This document shows positions 11,778 through 22,762 of a stretch of 64,000 nucleotides of DNA, piece by piece. A model generated the notes under the pieces. The model was not told where the DNA came from and did no database searches. It was given only the letters and a program-made list of their open reading frames with translations. This DNA is from Ancylostoma caninum. Taxonomy: Eukaryota; Nematoda; Chromadorea; Rhabditida; Ancylostomatidae. The position numbers and the translations under genes are program-made. The stretch is from NCBI GenBank assembly GCA_037903475.1, contig JBAJFG010000172.1, forward strand, positions 3,278,001 through 3,342,000, read 5' to 3'. The number at the start of each line of letters is the position of its first letter. Position 1 is the stretch's first letter.

Positions 11778-12192
11778 GTATTAGTACACTTACCTTGGGT
11801 AATCTCAATGATGCATGCTGCCCGAGGAAGGTCTTCGGGGAAAAACTTATTGGGACTTCTGAGAAAATGGGTAAAAAAAAACTTCTTGCCTGGATCTAGA
11901 GATGAATCATTAAGATTACCTCTGACAAACTTGTTAACGTACCCAAATGTGCGTTTTACCTGACACCACCAAGGCCTCATGCATCACTGAGATTACCCAT
12001 GGTAAACGTGTTAACACTACGCAGATTTGCTCACCGTTGACTAGATGTCTAGACGTTTACCCTGGATAATCTCATTGATGCATTCAGGACCAGCGTATTT
12101 GCACATAAGTGACATTGTCTATGTCTACGTATTTGCTACTCACATGGAATCATAGCCATGGGTATGAGATTACCCATCCTCCCAATGATGCC
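11778..12192. repeat. Cluster of GATTACCCAGGGTAAACGTG hairpin repeats
   Basis: Several arms lie close together: CTTGGGTAATCTCAATGATG at about 11793, ATGCATCACTGAGATTACCC at 11980, the opposing GTTTACCCTGGATAATCTCA near 12055, and a fragment at 12158-12192. The best complete hairpin is 11978-12083. Confidence 0.8.
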
Positions 12193-13281
12193 TTCATGAG
12201 ATGGTACTAACTTTATTAAGTAACTGTAGTAAATTAAGGATTGGATGAGGCTTTTTTCCTAGACTTTTTGCTCGACAAATCCTTTAAAACTTTTCTCAAC
12301 CATTCGCCTTTTTTTGCTTTGCCACATTGGGAGAGGGCCATTTTATGCGTACTATACAAACGATGTGTCCGTAACTCACATATTCGGCACCGTATAGAAG
12401 CGTGTTTGTTCTGGGGCATTTCGATGTATGATAGTGTTTGCTATGGGGCACGCAGCGTTCACTCATGCACTCTTGAATCGGACGGCGTCAGGCGCGCGTC
12501 GCCCCGACGCGCGTCTCGCAGCGTCTCTTTGAACAACGAAGAGGTGCGAAAAACGGCCTCCTTAGAGCGGACGGCGATGATTTTGACAGTTCAAAAGCGT
12601 TAGAAAAACGAGCGCATTGTTTGTTCGGGTCGATCCAAATACGGAATGGAAAGAAAACGCGTCGACGTCGACGTTGTCGTCGGCGAGGCGTTTTTCTCCT
12701 GGAGAAATAGAGGCGAGGCGTTCAATCGTCGTCTACTTGACATTCTCGAACTGGCTGCTGTCGATGCAGTTCAATGCGCGGACTACTGGAGAGGGAAACT
12801 ACTTTCGGTGGCCGGTCCGGTCCTTGAGAGCACACGGTCCTTGAGATTTCGAAACAAAAACACTGCTCTCACTAAAAGAAATTGAAAATGCATTGTTGTG
12901 GAACCCTTGAAGGCTTTCCTTTCATTGCCTTCTGTATTCATGCCTAAGTAGCGTTACAAAAAAGTCAAAAAGTAGATAAAAAAGTAGAAAACCAAAACAA
13001 TAGTGAGGAAGAGAAGGACAAGAGCTATTGAGCTCTTTTTTTTTAAACAAAACACTTTCAGCTTGATGGTTTAATTAATTGTTATAGTTAGTTATTGGTG
13101 TGATTATTTTATTTTGTTCGTTCATACACTAACAGATGTACCGTAAAAACTCTGAATTATATAGACCGTTTCAAAAACGACGACAATTAAGTATTTGTGT
13201 CTATGACCTGCGTTTCTCGTCTGTCTCTTCGAAAACAGCGCTATTTCTCGCGCTTTCTCTTTCTCTAATATCTTCACAACT
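12193..13281. other. GC-rich segment, coding status uncertain
   Basis: Within 12440-12850 the base composition is GC-rich and CpG-rich, unlike the AT-rich surroundings, with an inverted motif GCGCGCGTCG ... CGACGCGCGT at about 12490-12512. A 79-codon ATG frame at 12646-12885 reads plausibly (GEAFNRRLLDILELAAVDAV) but has no recognised domain, and I see no splice chain. It could be an exon, a CpG-rich promoter or repeat remains. Confidence 0.2.
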
Positions 13282-13456
13282 ATGTTCCCCGGTGAAACAG
13301 ACTATGGGTGGAATTCCTTCATACGCCCTAACCCTGGCAACACAACACAGGTAAGATTTGTCCCAATTCGCTACTAGTCAGGAGCTCGTTCTCCTTCTCC
13401 AGGAAGCGAACAAATCCAGTCCGGAATCTTTTTTCCCATATCCTGAACAAAAATGA
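13282..13456 (+). CDS. Possible tiny two-exon gene
   Basis: An ATG at 13282 opens a 23-codon exon (MFPGETDYGWNSFIRP...) ending at a good donor CAG|GTAAGA (13350/13351). A 52-base intron ends TTCTCCAG, and the second exon 13403-13456 continues in phase (EANKSSPESFFPYPEQK) to TGA, giving 40 residues. The splice sites and intron size fit nematode genes. The product is very short, has no signal peptide and is not recognised, so chance is a real alternative. Confidence 0.22.
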
Positions 13457-14591
13457 TGGGCTACCTATACCAGGGCTCGGACCACTAACCTAACTAAAGG
13501 CGAAAAATTCACCTGGGAGCCTGAACGAACAGAATTAGGGGACGCTAAAAAGGAGGATTCGCTAGCCATCCTTTTTCGTGCTTGGTCACAGGCCAACTTA
13601 TTGGTATTTGATTCGCTTTAACATTCAAGCCATTTACGTCCATTTCTTCTAGTAACGACCCAGTAATGGAGTTAAGGAAACCATTTAAAAATGCTCCAAA
13701 CAAGGGCAGTGGCCATAGGTTCAGAAAAAACTTGTATGGAACGAAATCGACCATGGTGCTCTTTCAACAATTATTCTCTGAGGCTCATCAACATCTATAA
13801 TTCAATCTTTGACTAGAAATACAACCAGTTCTCTGAGTGAATTAATAGAAGTGGCTACTGAAGTGCTTGAAGAAAAGAGAATAGGAAATTGGTGTTTATA
13901 AGGAAGCTTTCACGATTATTCTGAAAAGAAATTTGTAGATTTCAATGGTATAATATAATATTATGTTAAGATAGTACAGCGTTTTCTTGCCCATTCTTTT
14001 CCCGTTTTAAAAAAAGTTTTAAAAATAAGAAAGGATGGAGAAAAAGATAAATAAGAAAGAATGATGGTACTCCAAGAACCGTCATTCTACCGGAAGCCAT
14101 GGGAAATTTTTCCGTCCGACAAGACAATAAGAAAACTTTGCTAGGAGCTGTTTCTCAATAGCTACAATTTTACATTATTAATAATAGCAATAATCTCAAG
14201 GGATTCAAACTCCATGATGACCCAATTTTCTCCGCGAAATATTCTTGATGCATAGTCGATGTTGTTTTGCCGTTTCTCCTTGAGATTCTTGGTGAGTATA
14301 AACACTAAACGAAAGAAACAACAAGGCCAGCTCGACGCGCGCCAAACAAGCAAAAAAGATTTCGCTGTTTGCTCGATGTTCCTCCGCGGTAGATGAGAAA
14401 CGCTCCCTTTCTTCACTCCTTTGGCAGTCAATGCATCTGCTTTCAACTTTTAGATGAGGAATTTCATGGAAAGAGTGCACTATCATGGGATTTACTTTCT
14501 CAAAAATTTTTTTTTTTACTCAGACAACCTATTTATTTATCTGTTTATTGCATCGCGAGAGCAAGCTCATTAACAGTCAGAGTGGGGATGC
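13457..14591. other. Gene-poor stretch
   Basis: AT-rich sequence. Reading frames on both strands are short and show no domain, splice chain or repeat membership that I can support. Confidence 0.4.
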
Positions 14592-14832
14592 AGCATTGAA
14601 ATTAACCAAGGCCTGGATTCGTCATGGAGATTACCCAAGGTAAACACTTTGACGTCAGTGTTGACGACGTATGAACTTGTGTGATGTGAGCACGGTTACC
14701 CTGGGTAATCGCAGTGGTGCATATGGGCCCAGGGTAAAAGTCGTGACGATAGCGTTAACGTTGATGGGTAGATTGGAGAGGCAGTACCACGTTTACTTTA
14801 GGTAATCTCGCTGATACATGCGGCCCCAGGAC
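14592..14832. repeat. GATTACCCAGGGTAAACGTG hairpin repeats (two hairpins)
   Basis: Alternating arms: GGAGATTACCCAAGGTAAAC at about 14626, GGTTACCCTGGGTAATCGCA near 14695, and a terminal arm CGTTTACTTTAGGTAATCTC near 14790. The arms face each other as in the other family loci. Confidence 0.8.
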
Positions 14833-15569
14833 ATAGCGCTGGTTCATAGCGATATCTGGGTGATTTTCAGGGTGCGACAGGAGGTAACGAAATAAAAGAA
14901 AATAAGCGGAGTTCACGGCAAATTACTGTATAGACCATATTATGAGATCAATTTGGATGCCATACTCCTCAGGACCTCCACTTCTCTTGTATTTTGGAGG
15001 AAAGCAATGCCATAGATTTTTTTCAACCCCTGAGGTTTCCTTTAAAATAAAAAGGCTGGTCTACTGTTTCTTTCAAAAGACGAAGTAGTCCAGTAATGTA
15101 TGAAAAGGTCAACAGGTAAATAAGTGCGACATAGGAAATCCTGCAATATGTACATATGTGTAAGTTGATCTAATCCAGTACCACTCCCATTCGCAGATGG
15201 GCAAGCACGGCTTGACTTGGCTTTAGCAAACAGTGTCAGATGGTCTTGTTTGGTTGCGGATTAACTGCAGGTATGTGGATGCGAGCATAGTCGCACAGAT
15301 AGTACTAGTGGCTTAATCTAGGCTCAGTAATTCACAGTGAGCTTACGGAACAACCAAGTTTCCTGGGAATCGGAACCATTGGTAATTTCTGGATTTGTAG
15401 ATTCTACTAGCCTATCAGCATTGGTAATTTCGGGGGTCCTGTTTCGGTGGTTTACTCTTGAGTTGCGACAGAAAATTTGAGGAGTGTGTAATGGAACTAA
15501 GGGAAATTTTCCATTATTTGAATCGTAGGAGGCATTTGGAATAAAATTAGAAGTTTATGGTTATGGACC

Positions 15570-15678
15570 GGCATGCTTAGTTGAGATGACCCAGGGTAAG
15601 CTGTTTAATCTCGTGTTAACGGTAGGTAAATGTGAGGATTCCGACACGTTTACCCTGGGTAATCTCAATGATGCATTA
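15570..15678. repeat. Complete GATTACCCAGGGTAAACGTG hairpin
   Basis: A single clear unit of about 105 bp. The left arm is CATGCTTAGTTGAGATGACC then CAGGGTAAGCTGTT; the right arm is ACACGTTTACCCTGGGTAAT then CTCAATGATGCAT. Confidence 0.88.
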
Positions 15679-16369
15679 CGCCAATGTTTTGAAGTTTGTG
15701 CAGTATTTAGAAAAGCTAAATAATGCTTAACAAGGACCAGAAAACATCTACGCTTAGAGTTTGTTCTTCGAGGTAACCATTTTTCAAACCATGGAAGAAA
15801 CAGCAAACACATCCCTGAATATCCTGGATATTCTATAAAACTTAAAACAAAATTTCTCTCAAACTTCTGGAACTCCCTTCCGGAACACTCCTAGACCGCG
15901 TTCAATTATCTTTGAAATGTTCTGGATAAACTACCACCAGAATTGCCAAATTAGGTCGTCCATTTGCTGGTTGTTGATTGGATCAAGGTGACTGAGGTGA
16001 CTCTCACCGCCAACCTAATTGCACAGCACTTCCACCCTCTGCAATCAAATCCAGAAAAAAGTCATAGTGGAAAAAGTTTAATTTCACTCAGCAGATCCAG
16101 TTTTGGGGCCTCGTTCACAGCTCGTGAACGCACAGATTGCCGCCATTTCAAACAGGAAAGCGGAAATGAAACAGCGGAAAAACGGGGTGCACTTCGTCGC
16201 CACAAGGTTGCGGCGCGTTTATGGCACAAAGCAAATGGTGTTCGTCGTCGTGGTAAGTGAGCCGTTCGGCTACTGACGAGGACGGCTGTGCTGCACAAGT
16301 TCATGCTAATAAACTAGCCTCTGTACGAGGGAGATCGTCGAGATCTGGGGAGGCGAGCAGATGAAATGG

Positions 16370-16477
16370 GCTATTTTGGGTTTCGAGGAGGGAATCCGTG
16401 CGGGAACATGGAAGAAAACTGGCGCTATTTTGGGTTTCGAGGAGGGAATCCGTGCGGGAACATGGAAGAAAACTGGC
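16370..16477. repeat. 54-bp tandem duplication
   Basis: Two perfect adjacent copies of a 54-bp unit, starting GCTATTTTGGGTTTCGAGGA at 16370 and 16424. Because 54 is a multiple of three, a minus-strand frame (16301-16537) repeats an 18-residue block beginning ASFLPCSRTD. Nothing else supports that frame as a gene. Confidence 0.95.
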
Positions 16478-16649
16478 TTCTACTAGGTTATTTGCTCTGG
16501 TAACCCATGTAAAATTTGAAAAAAAAACCTTCCCCATTACCCACGGAGTATTGAAATCATTCTAAGAAATTAAAAATAAAACTTCAAATTATTCCATCGC
16601 AAATGAAGTACACTCACTAAATATAGAGTGCTTATACCTCATACATTAT

Positions 16650-16947
16650 CTCAGACAATTTTTCGGAAGGACCGCAGCGCAAGACCGGAAGAACCGACAG
16701 GTGACCTGCGATTCTTCTGGTTTCCTGCTGCGTTTCCTCCGAACAGTTGCTGCGGTTCTTCCGGAGCGTTCCCTTCACAAATCTATTCAGCTGCGTTGTT
16801 TCTAAAGCAGTCCAACGGAATTCGGAAGGACCTCAGCAGGAAACATTCTGGTGCGGTCCTTCCAAATCTTTTTATCTCTGCGTCTCTCGCTTCTTAACCA
16901 CTTGATCGTGGTCTCTTTCTGCTGCTTCTTCCGAAATTTTGTCTGAG
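16650..16947. mobile_element. Approximately 300-bp TIR element (CTCAGACAATTTTTCGGAAG), copy 1
   Basis: Begins CTCAGACAATTTTTCGGAAG and ends CTTCCGAAATTTTGTCTGAG, so the termini are inverted repeats. The interior repeats GGAAGGACCGCAGC and GGTTCTTCCGG motifs in both orientations. A second copy in reverse orientation lies at 22458-22762. No transposase is present. Confidence 0.85.
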
Positions 16948-18110
16948 ATTTTACTATACAGTAACTACTCTTGATGATCAAAATATCACATTTTTAACTG
17001 GAATGTCCACTCTGATTCTCGCATAATCTGGCAGAAATTATTAAGAGTGTGGCAGGAAAATGAGCGGAATTCTTCTAATTTTCAGTCATCAACCACCTAA
17101 TCCTTCCCAAACTTGCCTGAAATCTATAACTTAAGCCGAAATCCAGGAAATAAATCCCTTGAAGAGTGCGTGATTGCGCGAATTTCAACCAACTGTCACC
17201 CAGAAACTCTCTCCAGGCTCTGACGAAGAGTACAACGCTGAAACATTGGCCGAACAAAGGACTGTTACCATCTTGGTTGATTGCTCCTGCCATATTACCA
17301 CAACCTTCAGAGAAATAACTTTAAGACGACAGATGCAGATGCAGATGCACTACTTTTCCGGTCATTCTTGGAATTTATCAGTCTGAAAACATCAAAAAAT
17401 TCCCTTTAAACTCTCAATTATTCAAAGGACTGTGTTTAATAAGATAAATGAGGTACAGTTCCCTCTCTTGATTCGAATATGCATGAATTGGGGTCAGGTT
17501 GCGACGCCGGGAACATCTGCTACGCATTTTTCACCCGAGCATCAAAAATTTAGTACGTGGAATATTCTTGAAACAGTCCGTTACTTTGTTAGCATTTCTA
17601 AGCCAGGTTCAGGGTTATAAGCTGGAAATTCAACTGAGCAGCAAAACATATGAAGGAGTTAAATGTATGTATATATTCTGCAAGAAATCCTAGACATCTC
17701 ACCCAGATCTCAATTAGCCCTATCTGTTGAAATAGGACCCTCTTCAATGAGCTGCTCACATAATCCAGAATGACTTGACGGTGATGAATCACTCAGCGAT
17801 GAAGAGAAATCGTGACTTAGTCAACCGGCGACTCTCAGTGACTTTGTGTCCAGAATTTTCTTCACTCGTGCGCTCTAAGAAAAAGCTACAGAGCGCAAAG
17901 CAATGCATACCGCACAATCTAGGACGGTAGATTGAGAAAGAAAGAGTCAATAACATGATAAAAAGGCTACTGAGGAATGACAGAGAGTATCGCTGGAAGA
18001 GGAATTCGCTTTAAAAATTGTTTGTTCCAACAAAAGTAGTATTTTCCAGAAGCTAGAGGAGTAGGAGCAATTTTGGTGGACTTTAAGTGCTTGAAGTCGG
18101 TGAGCTGTCC

Positions 18111-18174
<64 letters not shown>

Positions 18175-21100
18175 ATGGAAAGAAATATAGAAACAGAAAG
18201 AAGAGGGAAAAGGAAAAAAGGGTAAATAAGAGAAGGAACTGTTCAAAGGAAAGGAGTGGGATGACAGACACTATAGGAACTAAACGAGATTGGAGCACAA
18301 CTTTTAAGTCAGTGAGGTTTACTGGTGAAGTGTAAGAAATCAGTAAAAGTGCCGTAGAAATGAAATAAATAAATAAAAATGAAACAATATCAAATTTATG
18401 ATCGAATGGAATAGAAGGAGAGAAAAATAAAAGAAAAATAATCTGTTTAAGTTTTGTACCGACCCTCAGACGGAGCACAAGGAAATAAAAATAAAACATT
18501 TCACGGAAAGTCCTATAGAGGAAATTATCGAAATACGTAACTAGTAATCTTACATTTTATGATAACTCGAACTTGTAAACATATTTTTGAAATATTTTAC
18601 CCACCAAGAATGCTGTGCATGTCGGATGCAGCGACGGACGATCTCCTCCTGGTCGATGGGCGGAGTCGGCGGCACAGATGGCTGAGAGTTTCGGGGAGGG
18701 TCGAAAAGCGTAGCACCCGCTCTCAACAAGGCGGTGCTTTGGGGGGGAAATGATAGCCTGGAAATTACTTGTTATAGTTCCCCCTAAAGAATTTGGGATA
18801 TTTGAGGTCCCGCAACGATCCTCTCTCACCCAGAAGAGGTTTAAATAGAGGTGGAGCGGAAAACGAGAGTGATGCTGATCGAATTTGAGAAGGAGAACGG
18901 AAGACGTGATTGAGATGAAATTGTAAGACATCTCGGAAAAAATGGTGGAACCCTGATGATGTATGGAACCACGGTAAGATAGGCGCAAACGTCGATGAAA
19001 GATGGTATCGGGAAGAGTTCCTTGGGGGAAGTCCAGGGAAAAAGAACTGCTGGTAACAGTAAAGAATTCAAGGATTCTTTGCAGAAGAATGACTATTCTT
19101 GGTTCTCATTACAAAAAATACAAAAAAAGACATTTAATCACCAAGAGACATAAATAAAACGTTCGAGATTTTTCTTTGGTCCCTTGCTAGGAATATGAGG
19201 GAAGATCCGTGTTTATGCTGCGCTTGTACCGATACCAATAAAATTTAAACAGTCATTCTATTGACACTAACTCATTTAATTGTTTCTAATTAATATAATA
19301 CAAATAATGTATAACAACATGGTACCAATAACATAATAATATATAATATATGTATTATAATATATAGTAATAGTAGTAATAATAATATATAGTATAATTA
19401 TCGTAATATATATAATATATAATAACCTATGTCATATTCACCTAAGCCCTCGTATACTCTACCTCTCTTTTCCAGCTTCTTTCACAACTAATGTGATCGA
19501 CGATCCTAATTCGATCAGATTTTTTTCGAAGGACCGATATTTCGAATGAATCGGTTCTCCGCCGTTTCCTATTATTTTACATTCCATGTGGTTCTGTAGA
19601 GCGTTCTAGAATAGACGATTATTCAAATTCTCACTTGAAAATATTATAGATGTTTTATGACTCAACTTTTACAACTTTACAACTTCCCTAAATAATATGG
19701 GGTATTTGAGGTCCCACAACGATTCTGTTTTCAGCTTTACAATAATTTAATAGATCAATATCAGTTCGAAGCTACTACTACGATGACAATATTCGGAGCC
19801 ACTATATATGTGTTATATTATGCATTCTTCTATCCATAAAGTTTCTGGAATACATGCAGTGAGCGCAACATTATAGGAATCGTTTCTCCCCTGAATAATA
19901 AATGTTAGTGGTCTTGATCAGGAAGCGAAAGTGGAAGGAAGAACCCATATCGGCAGCTTTTTGTCCCGATAGGTTCCGCAACTTGCTTTTTGGCGAATTT
20001 ACGACATTAAACAACAGTTTCATAACGCTATTAGGGCACGTTTTTTATGGAACTGGCAGCAATAAGCGCTAATATATTTGTTTGTTAGCGATTACGTGTT
20101 GAATTACAACAGTATCATAAATGACCAATCATGGAAAAGAGTGAGTCAGTCATACAAAAAATCTTAACAAAAACAACCATGACTAAATATATAGCAACAC
20201 TTTCGCAACGGTTTTGCCTAGAAGTTTTTGCTTTTGGTGGGAGTTTACCTTCACAAAGATGCTATAAAGGTTGACTAATCTGCACTTCTACCTGAAAAAA
20301 AAACTTGCAAAAAGCAATGAATCCTGGCACTAATCGCTGAATACTCGGTAAAGTTATTTCTGGGGAAATTTTGGAGGACAATTTAATCCGGAAGGAAATA
20401 CGTATTGATATATCATCTTGCTACACATACGAGTGATGACAAACCAGTGCTACAGACGTACAGGGAAACCACATTTACTAAAAAGTATACTAAATACGTT
20501 GGTCACCCATCCATGCGTCCGTCCGTCAATTGGTCCGTCCAAGATGACACAAATAGTTGACGATTCGTGTTATTTCACTGAAGTTCCCAGAGAAAGCAGC
20601 ATTTGGGGCGAGTACAGCGTAAAAAAATTCAAGCGAACAATGCTCCTTGGGATCCAAAACGGACGGACGAATGGATGGACGGACGGACGTACGCAGGTTC
20701 TGATCATCTGCTGGACTTTCAGTTTTTGTTTTCACAAGCTCGCAAAAAATTTAATCTGCCTGGCTTTCTTTCACTTTCCTGATGGCTAGAAGAGGTAGGA
20801 TTCTAAGTAATTCTGCCTCCTTTGTACATAATATTACTGGACAGAAAAACAAAAAACAACATTCAAAAATAGACTAAACATTTATTTATTCAGGCCCCAT
20901 GCATTCAATGAAATTGAAGGTATATATAAGAAAAAAATGAGAGAAAATCAAGGTTTTTTCCACAGCAGGAAGCTTTTTTAGCCCATATATCCTTTCCCTC
21001 TCCGTTTTTCTTTTGTTCACGCACGGACAACCTCTTTTTTCCACCAGAAACGGGCTTTTTTCCAGCATCTCACGTGCAATCCACTAAAGGAAGATTGTGC

Positions 21101-22457
21101 TAATAATGCAGCCTGTTCTGGTCTGTTTACCTCACAACTATTACTATTTCCAGTTCTTGAAGAAGTGAAGCCGAAGTAAGGAAGTTTCCAGCATGGGTTA
21201 TAAATACTGAACAAATGTTAGAGAGTGCTTGATCATGTAAGTCTTTGAAAAAAGTTACAAAGTAAAGGGAATTGAGTAACTATAATTTAATAGGGGTGCG
21301 TTTCATTTTTTTGGCTTAGAAATTCGAGGAGATTTCAGACATATTATGGTCAAATAAATAAACAAATAAACGAATAAATAAATGGATGAATAAATAAGTA
21401 AGTAATGAGCGGTATGGAGCTCAATTGACTCAATGGAATTTTCAATGATAGCTCTACGCTGCCATTCCAGACAAAGCTACAAAAGGACAAAAGAGTGCCA
21501 GAAAACTACTGCAGAAAGGTGGTCCTGCTGTCCTTCCCGACCTTTAAAGGGAACCGAGGTCAAAAACGGTGTTGTTATCACTCCAGAAATGAAAAAAGAT
21601 ATGTAAGTTTTTGAAAAAAAGAGTAGCAAAGTAAAGAAAATCGAGCAACTGTAATTTAATGGGAGTGCGTTTCATTCAAATTTTTTTCAAAAATTCGTAG
21701 AAAAATTCTACTACAACGACAGATTTTTGGAATGCGTGTAGAGATGTAGATAATAAATATAAATAGACAAATTCTAATACATGGGTATCAAAAGGTCTAC
21801 GGCCTCCGCTCGGCTCTTCCATACTTCCGTACAATTTTGTGAGCGCCATGTAGCGTGAAGCCTTTCATGTTAGTTTGCAAAGTTTCATGGGATTTCGTTG
21901 GACCTCCCAGAAATGAGAACGTTTTGTTGAAGCAAAGGTATGGCCATCTTTGAAAAAATGCCTACCCAGCGAGAAACAACTGTCGAATTCTTTGGTTTGT
22001 GAACAAATTTTACTGGACAGAACCCTTCCCTGAGGATGCATTTCACTAATTCGGCTTGTTCGTAGAAGGGGTCTAGGGGCTAAATCCTAGAATCCGTGCG
22101 AAAATCCGAAACGGAAATTAAGCGGAACCGGACAAATAACGAATAAGAGCCTACGTTTGGTATCCATGTTCGGGGGATGAAAATCCTTAGAATATTGGTT
22201 AAATCGAATAAAGGACAAGATGAAACGTGCGATATTTCGAATCTCTCCATTTTCCGCCGTTTTTTATCATTTCACATTCCGTGTGTTTCCATAGAGCCTT
22301 CTCGAATTATTCGAATTCTTACTCGAAATTGGATCGACACCGGTTCGAAGCTACTACTACGTTTTATTTGCTGTAAAATTTCACTGCAGTAGCTAATCTG
22401 CAAATGGTCCAGGCCGGAAACTTTTTGATACCCCTGCACCTACGTCTCTTGCTTCTT
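16948..22457. other. Gene-poor AT-rich stretch
   Basis: No exon chain was recognised. It holds a GA microsatellite (18113-18172), TAATA-rich low-complexity DNA (19270-19435), an inverted CGTCCGTCCGTC / GGACGGACGGACG pair (20515-20540 and 20655-20690), AAATAAAT simple repeats (21350-21400), a diverged direct repeat at 21245-21315 and 21615-21685, and a dispersed motif shared by 19540-19790 and 22220-22370. Open frames at 18557-19071 have no supporting domain. Confidence 0.5.
18113..18172. repeat. GA dinucleotide microsatellite
   Basis: About 60 bp of uninterrupted GA, the longest of three in the window. Confidence 0.97.
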
Positions 22458-22762
22458 CTCAGACAAATTGTCGGAGGGACCGCAGCAGAAAGAGATCGCG
22501 CTCATGTGGTTAGGAAGCGAGAGACGCAGAGATAAAAATTTCCGGAAGGTTTTCTGCTGCGGTCCTACCGCCGCGTGGTCTTCCCATGGGATTGGACTGG
22601 TTGCCAGTTCAGTTCTGTGGAATTGGCGCGCACATCCCCGTATCCAGTCGGAAGGACCGGAGCAGCTATTCGGATGAAATGCAGCAGGAAACCGGAAGGA
22701 CCGTAGGTCACCTGTCGGTTCTTCCGGTTTTCTGCTGCGATCCTTCCGAAAAATTGTCTGAG
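22458..22762. mobile_element. Approximately 300-bp TIR element, copy 2 (reversed)
   Basis: Begins CTCAGACAAATTGTCGGAGG and ends CCTTCCGAAAAATTGTCTGAG without its last base. Its right half, reverse-complemented, matches the left half of 16650-16947, including the AAGAACCGACAGGTGACCT block. Reading frames inside are repeat artefacts. Confidence 0.85.

Noticed and set aside
15964..16304. GC-rich ORFs near 16160 with a good GTAAGT donor
   Set aside because: Both strands are open, no downstream exon continues the frame, and no family is recognised.
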